The notes beneath the pieces were generated by a model. It worked only from the letters and a program-made list of their open reading frames with translations. It was not told the DNA's origin and did not search any database. The translations under genes and the position numbers were made by a program. Shown here piece after piece: positions 41,791-50,719 of a stretch of 64,000 nucleotides of DNA (its first letter is position 1; every line of letters begins with the position of its first letter). The DNA is from DTU098 sp964498525 (GTDB taxonomy: Bacteria > Bacillota > Desulfotomaculia > Desulfotomaculales > Pelotomaculaceae), in contig CAZCGU010000003.1 in assembly GCA_964498525.1 (NCBI GenBank), forward strand, positions 1 to 64,000. Direction: 5' to 3'.

Positions 41791-44700
41791 GGTCTCCGTG
41801 TCCACTGAGCCACAACTGACAGCTGTTTTTCGTGGCGTGGAGCAGGATAAAGCAAGAATACAGAGTGGATACCATCAAGTACGTCAATTGCTGTTAAGCC
41901 TTATCGGTTGGTCCAAAGGTAAAGAAAGTGAATTTAAACTGGAATATATCTACGAAAAGCATAGGCTTTCCGTTTTGTTTGGTGTGCCTAACGAAGAAGC
42001 CCAATTAATGCTGCAGAATAGTATAGCGGGGGCTCACTGGGAAGAAGCCGAAATTCCTGTTGAACATAAAAATATGGTAAAGCTTGTCGGTTCAGCCGAC
42101 CCTCATATTCTGGATGAACGGGAAATTGGATTGATTGATGAATTAATTGAGTCCTTTGCCAATGAAGACTTTATCGTACAGTTTGTTGTGAAAACAGTAA
42201 AACCATTGGATTATCGAAAAAACATAAATATTTTAGAAGGAAAGATTAAAAAATTTTCAGAGGAAATGGAAATCCAATTAGCAAAGGAAGGGCATATTGG
42301 TAAAAAGCTAGAAAAGGTTATTAAGGGTGGTGATAACGAAAGCCGTCAGGAACAAAATATAAAGGCTTATAACCTGTTGCAAACTTACAAACATCATTAT
42401 CTTTCTATCAAATCGGCAGAAAACTATGCCTGCCGTTTATTTATTTATGTGCAAACGCATGATATGAAACTTAGCCGACATATTTCCGAACGTATCAAGG
42501 CTTTTAGCTCCACAGGTGGTATACCGACCGGTCATATCATCAGAAAAGAATTCATTTTTGGAGATGAGGCTAAGGGAGATTTCAGCATAATTACACCTAA
42601 TGAAGTTGCCACACTGGCGGCTTTTCCATTTAAGCCACGATCTGGGTTTATATATCGGGATTTTGTTAGGTTTGGCACGGAAGTTGCACATGACATAATA
42701 GGAGAACAAAAAATTCCCATAGGCTTTTTGGATACGGGATTTAAGACATCAATAGACATTGAAATTCCAACTAGGGACGTGATTCGCCATATTCTTGTAA
42801 CTGGTGTTACTGGCAGTGGAAAAACTACTACAATAAAACATATTTTATCAGGATGTCATCAAAAGAAATTGCCATTTCTGGTTATTGAACCAGCAAAATC
42901 TGAATATCGCTCGCTGGGTAGTGTTGATATAACTGTTTATAGACTTGGGACATATGAAGAAAAACCTTTAAAAATGAATCCTCTGGCCTTTCCAGATGGA
43001 ATTCATGTGCAAACACATTTAGACTTGATAAAGGCAGTATTTAATGCGGCATTCCCCATGTACGGACCAATGCCATATCTTCTTGAGACAGCTTTATTGT
43101 TGACTTACCAGAGGTGTGGATGGGATTTAGTAACAGGTCTTAATATCTATTATGATTCCCTTCCCAGGGAGAATTGTTTCCCCACCTTAGAGGATTTAAA
43201 TGAATGTATTGATTATGTAACTGGTACTGCCGGGTATTCAAAAGATCTGAGCAGTGATGTTAAAGCTGCCTTAAAGGTAAGAATTGGCAGTCTCCTGGTT
43301 GGTGCTAAAGGTAAAATACTAAATACATCCACAACACTTGATATGGAACAACTTTTAACAAAACCAGCAGTAATTGAATTAGAGGCCATCGGGGATGGTC
43401 AGGAGAAGGCCTTTTTGATGGGCCTTTTATTAATTCTGGTGTATGAGCATTATGTTGCCCGTGGCGCTGATTGTTATGCTGAGGATCTAAAACACATACT
43501 AGTTTTTGAAGAAGCCCACAGATTATGGGAAAACCGCCAAGAGGCAGCCTCACAGGAAGTTGCTGATGTTAAAGGATATGCTGTGCAGACCTTAAATCAA
43601 ATTCTATCCGAAATTAGAGCCTATGGTCAGGGGATATTAATAGCAGACCAGATACCGAGTAAACTGGCGCCTGACGTAGTTAAGAACACAAACATAAAGA
43701 TTCTCCACAGGCTCTTTGCACAGGACGACAGGGAATGGGTTGGCAAGGCTATCGGGTTAAACGATAAGCAGATTAATCATTTAGTGCATCTTGGGAAGGG
43801 AGAAGCAGTTGTTTTCTGGGATCGCTTATTAGAGGCAGTTTATGCCCGTATTGAGGTTAATGAAGAGATTCTGACAATTAAGAGCAGTTTAGAAGAAAAC
43901 CAAAATATAGATAGAAGGTATGCTGCACTTAATTATTTAATGGCAAATAACCAGTTTCTTATTGACGCTGAGCGTGTTTTAAGGACTATATTGCTTTTTC
44001 CGTCAAAAAGGGAGCAATCAAAAACCCAAATGACTCAAATAGTTGAACGATTCTTAAATATATCACCAGAAGACGAATTTTATTGTAACGAGGTTATAGT
44101 AAAAATAGCGACCAAATTCGTACGATATTGGAAAACCAGTCATTTTATTTCACTGGTCGAGGAGTACGATATGCAGAGACACCTGGAGCAAAATATTAAA
44201 CACCCATATAGAGCAATAGCCGACGCTTGGGATGAGGTTATTGAAAAACTGCCTATGTATCCTGTATACAGCATGATTCCTCTTGCAAGAGGAATTTGCA
44301 TTCTTTTGCCAAAGGATTGGGATAACAACAAGCGTAAAGAAAAACTTTATCTATTTCTAACAAAATACTGGGCTGACAACAACAATCCTATAATAAGAAA
44401 AAATACCAATAGATATAAAGAATTTAGCTCTTTATTTGACCTAGGTAAATACTTCAATACGGAAATACTCTCTATTAATGAGCTGAATTATTTGGCAGAT
44501 GGGGTAGTAGTGAGCCTAATCCAGGAATCTACTAATATCCTAGACTATTACCTGGGTGTACATGAACACAATCTAAGTGGAGATTTATTGAAGGTTCTAT
44601 TAAAAAAACAGGTAGATAAACAACAGGAATTTGGGCACCAGGAAGATAAAGAGGGGGAAGGTCAGCAACAGAAGGATAAAATGATCCAACAAGATGATAA

Positions 44701-44884
44701 TCAGATAAGGGGGAATAATGATGCTATTTTAACCGAATTTAGGCTATTATCAAATGAATGTGCTGCATTGGTTAAAAGTATTTTGCATATAGACTACACG
44801 CAAAAGCAAATATTCAATAGATTTATGATTTTGTTTATTGTAATGATGGCTTTAGTAGTATTATTTTTACTGTTTCGACAATAG
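41768..44884 (+). CDS. HerA/FtsK-type ATPase with C-terminal membrane anchor
   Basis: A 1038-residue protein. Residues about 1-330 are an N-terminal region with coiled-coil stretches. The motor domain has Walker A VTGVTGSGKTTTIKHIL (about 342-358) followed by FLVIEPAKSEYRSL as in HerA/DUF87 ATPases, Walker B HILVFEEAHRLW (about 577) and the later QTLNQILSEIRAYGQGILIADQIPSKL segment. The last third is helical, with a Gln/Asp/Lys-rich linker (about 945-985) and a C-terminal membrane helix (MILFIVMMALVVLFLLF). HerA hexamers translocate DNA with a partner nuclease; the membrane anchor is unusual. ATG 41768. Confidence 0.8.
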   Translation: MKFSRLCEVSVSTEPQLTAVFRGVEQDKARIQSGYHQVRQLLLSLIGWSKGKESEFKLEYIYEKHRLSVLFGVPNEEAQLMLQNSIAGAHWEEAEIPVEHKNMVKLVGSADPHILDEREIGLIDELIESFANEDFIVQFVVKTVKPLDYRKNINILEGKIKKFSEEMEIQLAKEGHIGKKLEKVIKGGDNESRQEQNIKAYNLLQTYKHHYLSIKSAENYACRLFIYVQTHDMKLSRHISERIKAFSSTGGIPTGHIIRKEFIFGDEAKGDFSIITPNEVATLAAFPFKPRSGFIYRDFVRFGTEVAHDIIGEQKIPIGFLDTGFKTSIDIEIPTRDVIRHILVTGVTGSGKTTTIKHILSGCHQKKLPFLVIEPAKSEYRSLGSVDITVYRLGTYEEKPLKMNPLAFPDGIHVQTHLDLIKAVFNAAFPMYGPMPYLLETALLLTYQRCGWDLVTGLNIYYDSLPRENCFPTLEDLNECIDYVTGTAGYSKDLSSDVKAALKVRIGSLLVGAKGKILNTSTTLDMEQLLTKPAVIELEAIGDGQEKAFLMGLLLILVYEHYVARGADCYAEDLKHILVFEEAHRLWENRQEAASQEVADVKGYAVQTLNQILSEIRAYGQGILIADQIPSKLAPDVVKNTNIKILHRLFAQDDREWVGKAIGLNDKQINHLVHLGKGEAVVFWDRLLEAVYARIEVNEEILTIKSSLEENQNIDRRYAALNYLMANNQFLIDAERVLRTILLFPSKREQSKTQMTQIVERFLNISPEDEFYCNEVIVKIATKFVRYWKTSHFISLVEEYDMQRHLEQNIKHPYRAIADAWDEVIEKLPMYPVYSMIPLARGICILLPKDWDNNKRKEKLYLFLTKYWADNNNPIIRKNTNRYKEFSSLFDLGKYFNTEILSINELNYLADGVVVSLIQESTNILDYYLGVHEHNLSGDLLKVLLKKQVDKQQEFGHQEDKEGEGQQQKDKMIQQDDNQIRGNNDAILTEFRLLSNECAALVKSILHIDYTQKQIFNRFMILFIVMMALVVLFLLFRQ

Positions 44885-45010
44885 GGATTCAATAGACAAT
44901 GCCAAAAGGTACCCAAAAATGAAGTCCACATTTGCCGGCAAATATGTTTTACGCCAATTCCATGCTGGATACCGTTTATTGTTTCCTGAAGGATATTGCA
45001 TTTTATTGTA

Positions 45011-45656
45011 GAATTTTCATAATGATAAAGCCTCCTATATCACCGCAGACGAACGTGAGGTCATAGCCTATTGCCCCGAATCCCGAAAAGTCCAGGCAAC
45101 CCAACACCCTGTCCGCAAAGGACTTGGCCAAACCACCGGGTCTGATTCCGCGCCGCAGGAAAAAACGTCTGAGGAGAAAAAAAGCTTGTTTGGGCCTTGT
45201 AAAACAGCCGAGAGCAAGCAATCCGCAGTTAAAAAGTTGAGCCAGGATTTGCCCGAAAGCCCCGCCGGGGACGAGCTCAGGGAGCAGCACTTCACAATTT
45301 TATACGGGGATACGGGTTACAGTTACGAGTCCATCGTTGGACCATATTTGAAAGGGGCCAAAGAAGTCACCGTTGAAGACCCGTATATCCGCCTGTCTCA
45401 CCAGATCCAGAACTTTCTCCGGTTCTGTGAGGTTATAGTAAAACTCTCATCGGTTCGAAAGATTAATTTGATTACAGTTTATGATGAGGATACCAAGATT
45501 TCAGAAATGCACGATAGGCTTGATAAGGTAAAGCAAAGCTTGCTTGAACTAGACATTGTCCTGGATATTAAACTAAATCCCAACTTACATGACCGTGAAA
45601 TACGCTTGGATAACGGGTGGGTAATTAAGATCGGACGTGGTCTTGATTTCTTCTAG
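45011..45656 (+). pseudogene. C-terminal relic of an MIT_C-domain protein
   Basis: In one open frame from after a TAG at 45008-45010: KASYITADEREVIAYCPESR, a polar linker, then QHFTILYGDTGYSYESIVGPYLKGAKEVTVEDPYIR ... LHDREIRLDNGWVIKIGRGLDFF, the full MIT_C (phospholipase D-like fold) domain. In bacteria this domain is often the C-terminus of Lon-like/BrxL-type AAA proteases of phage-defence loci. No start, ribosome site or ATPase part precedes it; the first usable TTG is 45186. It is most likely the tail of a deleted gene. Confidence 0.6.
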
Positions 45657-45845
45657 AAACCAGGTAGTTGGTACGAAATCGGTACCATTGACCTGTCCCT
45701 GCGAAAATGCCTGGAAACGAAGGTAGATATTTTTAAAGAGACATACCCCAAATGAAAGGGGATTCTTAATTATTGAATTGTTGTATGGAATAATTTTAAT
45801 TTGATGGCAGGGTTATGCCCTGGGACCAAACAGTGAATTTGGACC

Positions 45846-46015
45846 CAGAATTATCGGCAAATATGAAAAGACCTCCAACCAATCGGACAGTAGATTATTG
45901 TCATGTACGCCAAGGGAATGCCCACCCGGGATATCGAAAATCATATGCAGGATATTTATGGAATTGATGTTTCCCCTACTATGGTCAGTAAAATTTCAGA
46001 TAAAATTTTACCTTC
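45846..46015 (+). pseudogene. IS256-family transposase relic
   Basis: MYAKGMPTRDIENHMQDIYG and IDVSPTMVSKISDKILPS form the helical DNA-binding part of mutator/IS256-type transposases. The frame is cut by a stop (TAG) just upstream, where related sequence continues in another frame, and it runs into an IS21 relic on the opposite strand. No terminal repeats found. Confidence 0.75.
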
Positions 46016-46018
46016 AAT

Positions 46019-46144
46019 GTCAGTCCGTATTGCCTCGCCAGGTTCATATGAAAGGGGAATAAGTACTTTTTTCTGTTTGTCTTTTAGGGTAGCTACAATT
46101 CCACTCACTGTTGGTTTCCCGCCGGTAAAGCCTTTTTCCTCCAC
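46019..46144 (-). pseudogene. IS21-family IstA transposase relic
   Basis: On the minus strand, EEKGFTGGKPTVSGIVATLK then VLIPLSYEPGEAIRTD is the end of the HTH region and start of the catalytic domain of IstA (consensus FVPLxFxPGExAQxDWG). Only about 42 codons remain, abutting the IS256 relic. Confidence 0.7.
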
Positions 46145-46186
46145 AAGCCCAAGGTATATCCGCCTGGTCGTGTAAAGTTTTTAGGG

Positions 46187-46223
46187 TGTCACGTGACAGA
46201 TTTTGGCCAATATTTGTTATAAT
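46187..46223 (+). promoter_or_regulatory. Palindrome and promoter-like boxes
   Basis: TGTCACGTGACA (46187-46198) is a perfect 12-base palindrome. GTGACA within it (46193-46198) is 19 bases from TATAAT (46218-46223). The spacing is long; the palindrome could be a regulator site for the small frame at 46302. Confidence 0.45.
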
Positions 46224-46301
46224 GTTTGTTAAAGGAGTATATTTTTCACCAAAACCTTAAAACCGGCATGTAAACAACAGCACCGGGGGAGGGAATTTAA
46301 T

Positions 46302-46412
46302 ATGGAAGAAAAGAAGGCTTGGTATAAAAACTGCCCGCCATGAATTCTGATTTACCTTCTGCTGGGAGCAGTATTCGGATTATATGCCTTGATAAAGTAT
46401 TTGTTTTCATAA
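46302..46412 (+). pseudogene. Small membrane peptide interrupted by TGA
   Basis: ATG 46302 follows GGGGGAGGG. The frame reads MEEKKAWYKNCPP, a TGA at 46341-46343, then ILIYLLLGAVFGLYALIKYLFS to TAA 46410-46412. The parts join in frame into a typical 36-residue single-pass membrane peptide if TGA is read as an amino acid (Trp would be natural). The simplest view is a nonsense mutation in a small gene. Confidence 0.5.
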
Positions 46413-46480
46413 TACACCTGAATCATATAGGCAACAGCATGGAAAACGGCATGTTTTTAAGTTCTATAGGGGGGCCGGAA

Positions 46481-46555
46481 ATGAACGTTTTTGAACCGAA
46501 CCACCGTCCTGTTGCCGATTAATCATCATATATCCATAGTTTTATCCAGAAGGAA
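46481..46555 (+). pseudogene. Relic of the 5' end of the helicase gene at 61562
   Basis: MNVFEPNHRPVAD, a TAA, then SSYIHSFIQ aligns without gaps to MNVFELNQYLISDYSSYIRSFIQ at 61562. The preceding GGGGGGCCGGAAATG also resembles the GGGGGCTAAAAATG of the intact gene. After about 25 codons the similarity ends. Confidence 0.7.
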
Positions 46556-46810
46556 CCTGGAATTGGATAGGGTTGAAGCCGTTGGAAATACATCTGAAAA
46601 ACTATGTCCCGATTGTTGGCGGCTCGAGGGCGGGGGCGGGGCGAATTAAAACCTTAACTTGGGCCTTTTGATTTGCCGTTACTTCCGTATTCATTATTAA
46701 ATCATCAAAAAACCAACGAGAAGCAACCAACAAGAAGCACGTTGGGCAAAATGAGGGGACAGTGGAAAAGGTAACTGCCGCCCGTCCCATATCTAAGGGG
46801 TTGTATAAAT

Positions 46811-48133
46811 TTGTTAACCTTACTTACCATCGCCATTTTAAGTGGGATATATGCTTACCTGCGGGACTGGCGGGCCAAAAGGATAAGGCGGGAACTGGAA
46901 CGGCCTCTGGTTATGACAGACAGCGAAAAAACCCGGTTCAGCGGCTTCATGGAAAAATGGGGACTTGTAGCAGGTGTTGCCGGGATAACAGTTTGCGATG
47001 CTGTTTACAGTGTGAGTCTTATCGACGAAAATGTGCTGGCGGCCCTGGATTTTTCATCTGTCGCCGATTTATCCACCTTTAGTGACATATCCCAGTACAT
47101 GGACGCGCACTTTGCCGCCGGCGCCGGTTTGGTGGGTTCCCTGGCGCGCTTGCAGGGTTACACCGCGGAACAGGTGGCTGCCGCGCACCTGGCGTCCCAG
47201 GGGCATGTGGTTGAATTCCCGGATGCCGCAAACCAGCCCGGTTACGACCTTTTGGTGGATGGACATCCTTTCCAGGTCAAGGATACCCTTAGCCCCGGGC
47301 TAATCAACGAACACCTGGCGAATTACCCGGATATACCGGTGATTGTCAATACGGAAATGGGCGTCCGCTTTGCCGATAACCCCAATGTCATCGTCGACCC
47401 GGACCTGTCCCATGAACAGATCGCCGTGGCAGTCGATCAGACCATTGAGGGGGTAAGCCTCCTCGATACCGCGCACGTTCACATTCCCCTGATCACCCTG
47501 GCTCTTTCCTGCCTGAAGGAAGGTAGCCTCTTGCTGGCAGGTAAGACGGACGTTAAAACCGCCGGTAGCCACGTCCTTTACGACACTGCTTCAGTGGGCC
47601 TGGGCGGCGCCGCCGGAGCAAAAATCGGCGTCCTGGCAGGCAGTCCCCTGGGGCCGGCAGGCGCAGGTATCGGGCTGGTTTTGGGGGGTGTGATAGGGGC
47701 CATAACCGGCAGGGTACTGGCCGGGAAAATAAAGCATTCCAGGCTGAAGGAAAAGCAGGCGGCCTATAACAGCGCAGTAATTGACGTGGGCCAGGTTATG
47801 CCAGCGGTAATAGACAACAAAAAACAACTTGTAGCTGAAAAAATGGAAAGGGCAGTAAAAGCGGTCAAGGTACCCTGGTGGCGCCATATTTGGCCCAGTC
47901 GGGAAGAGTACCTGGCAGAAGGACTGAAGGGCAGATACAGGCAAACCCTGGACAGGCTCAATGAATTAAAAAACCGTATGCAATCCCTTTCGCCCTGCCA
48001 GGCCGGTGAAGAAGCCTGTAAAATTGTTGCCGAGGGCGGTTTTTACGACCCCGCTCTGACAGAAGCCTTAGCCAGGGTCAGGGAGGCCCAGGAGGAACTG
48101 CTCAAGGAGATGCGCAGACTGGGTCTGGCATGA
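46811..48133 (+). CDS. Membrane-associated protein with nuclease-like motif and glycine zipper
   Basis: A 440-residue protein from TTG 46811 (AAGGGG upstream). One N-terminal helix (LTLLTIAILSGIYAYL) precedes a basic stretch. Residues about 120-190 (EQVAAAHLASQGHVVEFPDAANQPGYDLLVDGHPFQVKDTL) show a D...QxK arrangement like PD-(D/E)XK-fold nucleases. Residues about 262-305 are Gly/Ala-rich (LGGAAGAKIGVLAGSPLGPAGAGIG, GVIGAITGR), a glycine-zipper membrane segment. The rest is helical and charged. It may be an effector-like protein combining membrane insertion with a DNA-binding or nuclease fold. The assignment is by motif only. Confidence 0.55.
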   Translation: MLTLLTIAILSGIYAYLRDWRAKRIRRELERPLVMTDSEKTRFSGFMEKWGLVAGVAGITVCDAVYSVSLIDENVLAALDFSSVADLSTFSDISQYMDAHFAAGAGLVGSLARLQGYTAEQVAAAHLASQGHVVEFPDAANQPGYDLLVDGHPFQVKDTLSPGLINEHLANYPDIPVIVNTEMGVRFADNPNVIVDPDLSHEQIAVAVDQTIEGVSLLDTAHVHIPLITLALSCLKEGSLLLAGKTDVKTAGSHVLYDTASVGLGGAAGAKIGVLAGSPLGPAGAGIGLVLGGVIGAITGRVLAGKIKHSRLKEKQAAYNSAVIDVGQVMPAVIDNKKQLVAEKMERAVKAVKVPWWRHIWPSREEYLAEGLKGRYRQTLDRLNELKNRMQSLSPCQAGEEACKIVAEGGFYDPALTEALARVREAQEELLKEMRRLGLA

Positions 48134-48181
48134 GGTAATAAACGCAATTCTATGGGTTCGGTCGGTCTTACCCGGTATAGG

Positions 48182-48997
48182 TTACATAAGCAGCAAGATG
48201 CTTAAAGCCATGACCACCATTCCGGCAATCAACCCATAAATAGCCAAATGGTGTTCACCATACTCTTTGGCTGCGGGCAGCAGTTCATCAAGGCTGATAT
48301 AAACCATAATACCCGCAACAATGGCGAAGACAAGTCCAAACACAGTATCATTTAGGAACCTGTATAAAATTAAAAATCCTGCCATGGCGCCAAGCGGCTC
48401 CGCCAAACCTGACAAAAAGGATAATGTAAATGCCTTCTTTCTGCTCCCGGTAGCATAAAACACCGGTACTGCTACCGCAATTCCCTCCGGTATGTTATGA
48501 ATAGCAATGGCAATGGCGATGGAAATACCTGTTACGGGATCACTCAAGGCTGCCATAAAGGTTGCCAGCCCTTCAGGGAAGTTATGGATTGCTAAAGCCA
48601 ATGCGGTAAATAACCCCATACGCATAAGTTTTGACTTATGTTCTTCGCTTTTACCGTCCATTTCTTCCACTGTGTGTATCTCATGGGGATTTTCCGTTTC
48701 GGGTATCACTTTATCAATTACCGCTATAAATAATATACCAAAAAAGAATGCTCCTGCTGCTGCCCATGCTCCGACGATGGGGCCAAGGGCTGCTGTCAGG
48801 GATTCGTTGGCCTTAACGAGTATGTCAGTGAAAGAAACGTAAATCATTACACCTGCTGAGAAGCCCAGGGATATTGAAAGGAATCTGGGGCTTGTCTTTT
48901 TAGTCAGTAAGGTGAGTGCGCTGCCAATTCCGGTAGACAGGCCGGCAAATAATGTTAATAAAAAAGCAAATATTATATTGGATAATTCCATATTCAT
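48182..48997 (-). CDS. zupT: ZIP-family zinc transporter
   Basis: A 271-residue protein with eight membrane helices. Metal-site motifs AIHNFPEGLATF (helix 4) and AIHNIPEGIAVAVP (helix 5) are intact, and an acidic/His loop (NPHEIHTVEEMDGKSEEHK) lies between helices 3 and 4. It imports Zn and probably other divalent metals. ATG 48997. No Zur-box was recognised upstream. Confidence 0.94.
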   Translation of the reverse strand: MNMELSNIIFAFLLTLFAGLSTGIGSALTLLTKKTSPRFLSISLGFSAGVMIYVSFTDILVKANESLTAALGPIVGAWAAAGAFFFGILFIAVIDKVIPETENPHEIHTVEEMDGKSEEHKSKLMRMGLFTALALAIHNFPEGLATFMAALSDPVTGISIAIAIAIHNIPEGIAVAVPVFYATGSRKKAFTLSFLSGLAEPLGAMAGFLILYRFLNDTVFGLVFAIVAGIMVYISLDELLPAAKEYGEHHLAIYGLIAGMVVMALSILLLM

Positions 48998-49128
48998 AAG
49001 AATAACTCCCTGTTACAGTGGATTTTGTCAGCGTCACAACCGCTAGCCCACATTTCCCCGGCAGGTGCTTATGGCGGCGTTTCGAGAATAGATTAAATTA
49101 CGTATTAATGATTAATACTGCCAATAAA

Positions 49129-49163
49129 AAGACATAGACCCCCTGGCGGAAGCTATGTCTTTC
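49129..49163. terminator. Bidirectional stem-loop
   Basis: AAAGACATAG (49129-49138) pairs with CTATGTCTTT (49154-49163). It lies downstream of the SIMPL gene on the minus strand and upstream of zupT, so it most likely ends the SIMPL transcript. Confidence 0.7.
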
Positions 49164-49257
49164 CCGGAGCAGTAATGGTTACTCTTAAGAATTTTTGCTG
49201 CCAGTTCAAATATTAAAGCGGCCAGTCTGTCACAAGAGCGTAGATTTTGAACAGGGT

Positions 49258-50007
49258 TTATTTTAGCGCGTAATGAAGTTCCACGGAAATAAACATGGTT
49301 TTTTCACGTGACCAGGTATTGAAGGCGCCACCGGCGATATAAGAATCGGTAGCTGAATTTTGCGCGGTAATCTGAAAAGTACCCAAAGTAGCGCTGAGCA
49401 GCTTATTCACCTTGCCGCGCGCTTGTTTCGCCATAATGTCTATGCGCTCCTTGGCATCCGAGGTAGCCGCGTCAATCAGTTCCAGTTTTAGTTCGCCGAG
49501 CTTGGTATAATAGTACTCGGGAGCTCCCGAAGAAAAATTAACGCCCGAACCGATTAGCTCTGTAATATCGCGCGAGATGACTTCAATATTATCCACGTCA
49601 GTTGATTGAATGGTCAGTCCCTGGCTGAGATTATAGCCAACAAGCTCCGAACCTACGTTGTTGCCATGATCATCATAAATCTGCCTGTAATTCGGGCTGA
49701 TGCCCACCGAGGAAAAAACAATGCTTTCTTTGGGCACATTATGCGCTATTAAATATTCTTCAATAATGCCGGCGTCTTTTTTAATAATTTCATATGCTGC
49801 TGTGGAAGATTGCCCATAAGCGGAAAAACTGCCCCGCCACACGATTAAATCAGAGCTGAAATCGCAAGTTGCCGAGCCTGTGGCGCTAATGCCGCCGCCG
49901 GCATTTTGCTTGTACCCCACAAAACCGTTAATAGCGAGTGCAACGGCAATAATTAAGCTGACGCCTGCGATGAGCGTGGCAATGACACGGCTTCGCATCC
50001 ACACCAT
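49258..50007 (-). CDS. SIMPL-domain (DUF541) protein
   Basis: A 249-residue protein with one N-terminal membrane helix (VIATLIAGVSLIIAVALAI), then a SIMPL domain: GGGISATGSATCDFSSDLIVWRG, HNVPKESIVFSSVGISPNY, LVGYNLSQGLTIQS, and the final FISVELHYALK strand. It is anchored outside the membrane. Family members are linked to oxidative or heat stress and to cell-surface functions; no specific role can be given. Confidence 0.88.
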   Translation of the reverse strand: MVWMRSRVIATLIAGVSLIIAVALAINGFVGYKQNAGGGISATGSATCDFSSDLIVWRGSFSAYGQSSTAAYEIIKKDAGIIEEYLIAHNVPKESIVFSSVGISPNYRQIYDDHGNNVGSELVGYNLSQGLTIQSTDVDNIEVISRDITELIGSGVNFSSGAPEYYYTKLGELKLELIDAATSDAKERIDIMAKQARGKVNKLLSATLGTFQITAQNSATDSYIAGGAFNTWSREKTMFISVELHYALK

Positions 50008-50237
50008 AAATCACCTTATTCCTGCTTATTTTTTCTAAACATTATCTGTAATTAGTATATCCATGTGTTCAGGACCAGTCAAGGAAGGATAAACCCTGAC
50101 ACAATGATTTATTTTAAAAACCATGCATCGAATATTATGGTAACAACATTGGCCTACTTGACACAGGAGAATGGATGCAAGTATCCATTTATTCCCGTAC
50201 TTTCACATTAACCGTCCCCCTGCTCCAAAAGGTGGTC

Positions 50238-50266
50238 TTGACTAATCATTATCCTCGTGCTAGAAT
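50238..50266 (+). promoter_or_regulatory. Promoter of the aroF-pheA T-box transcript
   Basis: TTGACT (50238-50243), 17 bases, TAGAAT (50261-50266) with an extended TGC before it. Confidence 0.75.
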
Positions 50267-50279
50267 TATTAATAATTTC

Positions 50280-50700
50280 ATCTTTATAACGACGATGAAG
50301 GAGCAAAGTAGGTTAACACAGCTTTTCAGGAAGAAAGCGTCATCGACTGGAAGCGCTTTTAGAGCATGATTAACTGAAGTTCTCTCCGGAGTTGCAGGCT
50401 GAATTCCCCCTGGGGATGTGTAGGCTGAGCCGTAATCTTCCGACGTTACAGGGAAGAAGGTATCGGAACAACAGTTCCCGCACCTTTGCAAAGAGCGGAT
50501 CTGTCCTGGCGGCAGGTCAACTTGGGTGGTAACGCGATAAGCACGAGCTTTTCGTCCCTTGGGATGAAAGGTTTTTTTGTTTATCTGGGGTTGATGATTT
50601 CCCGTACCTTATATGAGAGGGTCCTTAACGGACCAATGAGGGTGGTACCACGGAAGCCCATAGCTTACGTCCCTTTGGGGCATGGCTATGGGCATAATTC
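50280..50700 (+). ncRNA. Phenylalanine T-box leader with two antiterminator/terminator units
   Basis: Stem I spans about 50285-50400 with AGGAAGAAAGCG and GGAAGCGC-type internal elements; UUC at 50380-50382 (GAAGTTCTC context) is the likely Phe specifier. The first T-box GGGTGGTAACGCG (50524-50536) is followed by terminator CTTTTCGTCCC/GGGATGAAAGG and seven T's (50571-50577). Only 60 bases later a second T-box AGGGTGGTACCACGG (50638-50652) is followed by a hairpin GCCCATAGC/GCTATGGGC (50656-50693) and ATAATTCATTTTT. No second stem I lies between. The product genes aroF and pheA fit Phe sensing. Confidence 0.85.
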
Positions 50701-50719
50701 ATTTTTAGGAGGAATTACA

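Noticed and set aside
45903..46175. 90-codon plus-strand frame as an intact gene
   Set aside because: Its first part is an IS256 transposase relic and its second part is the antisense of an IS21 IstA relic; it is a chance fusion.
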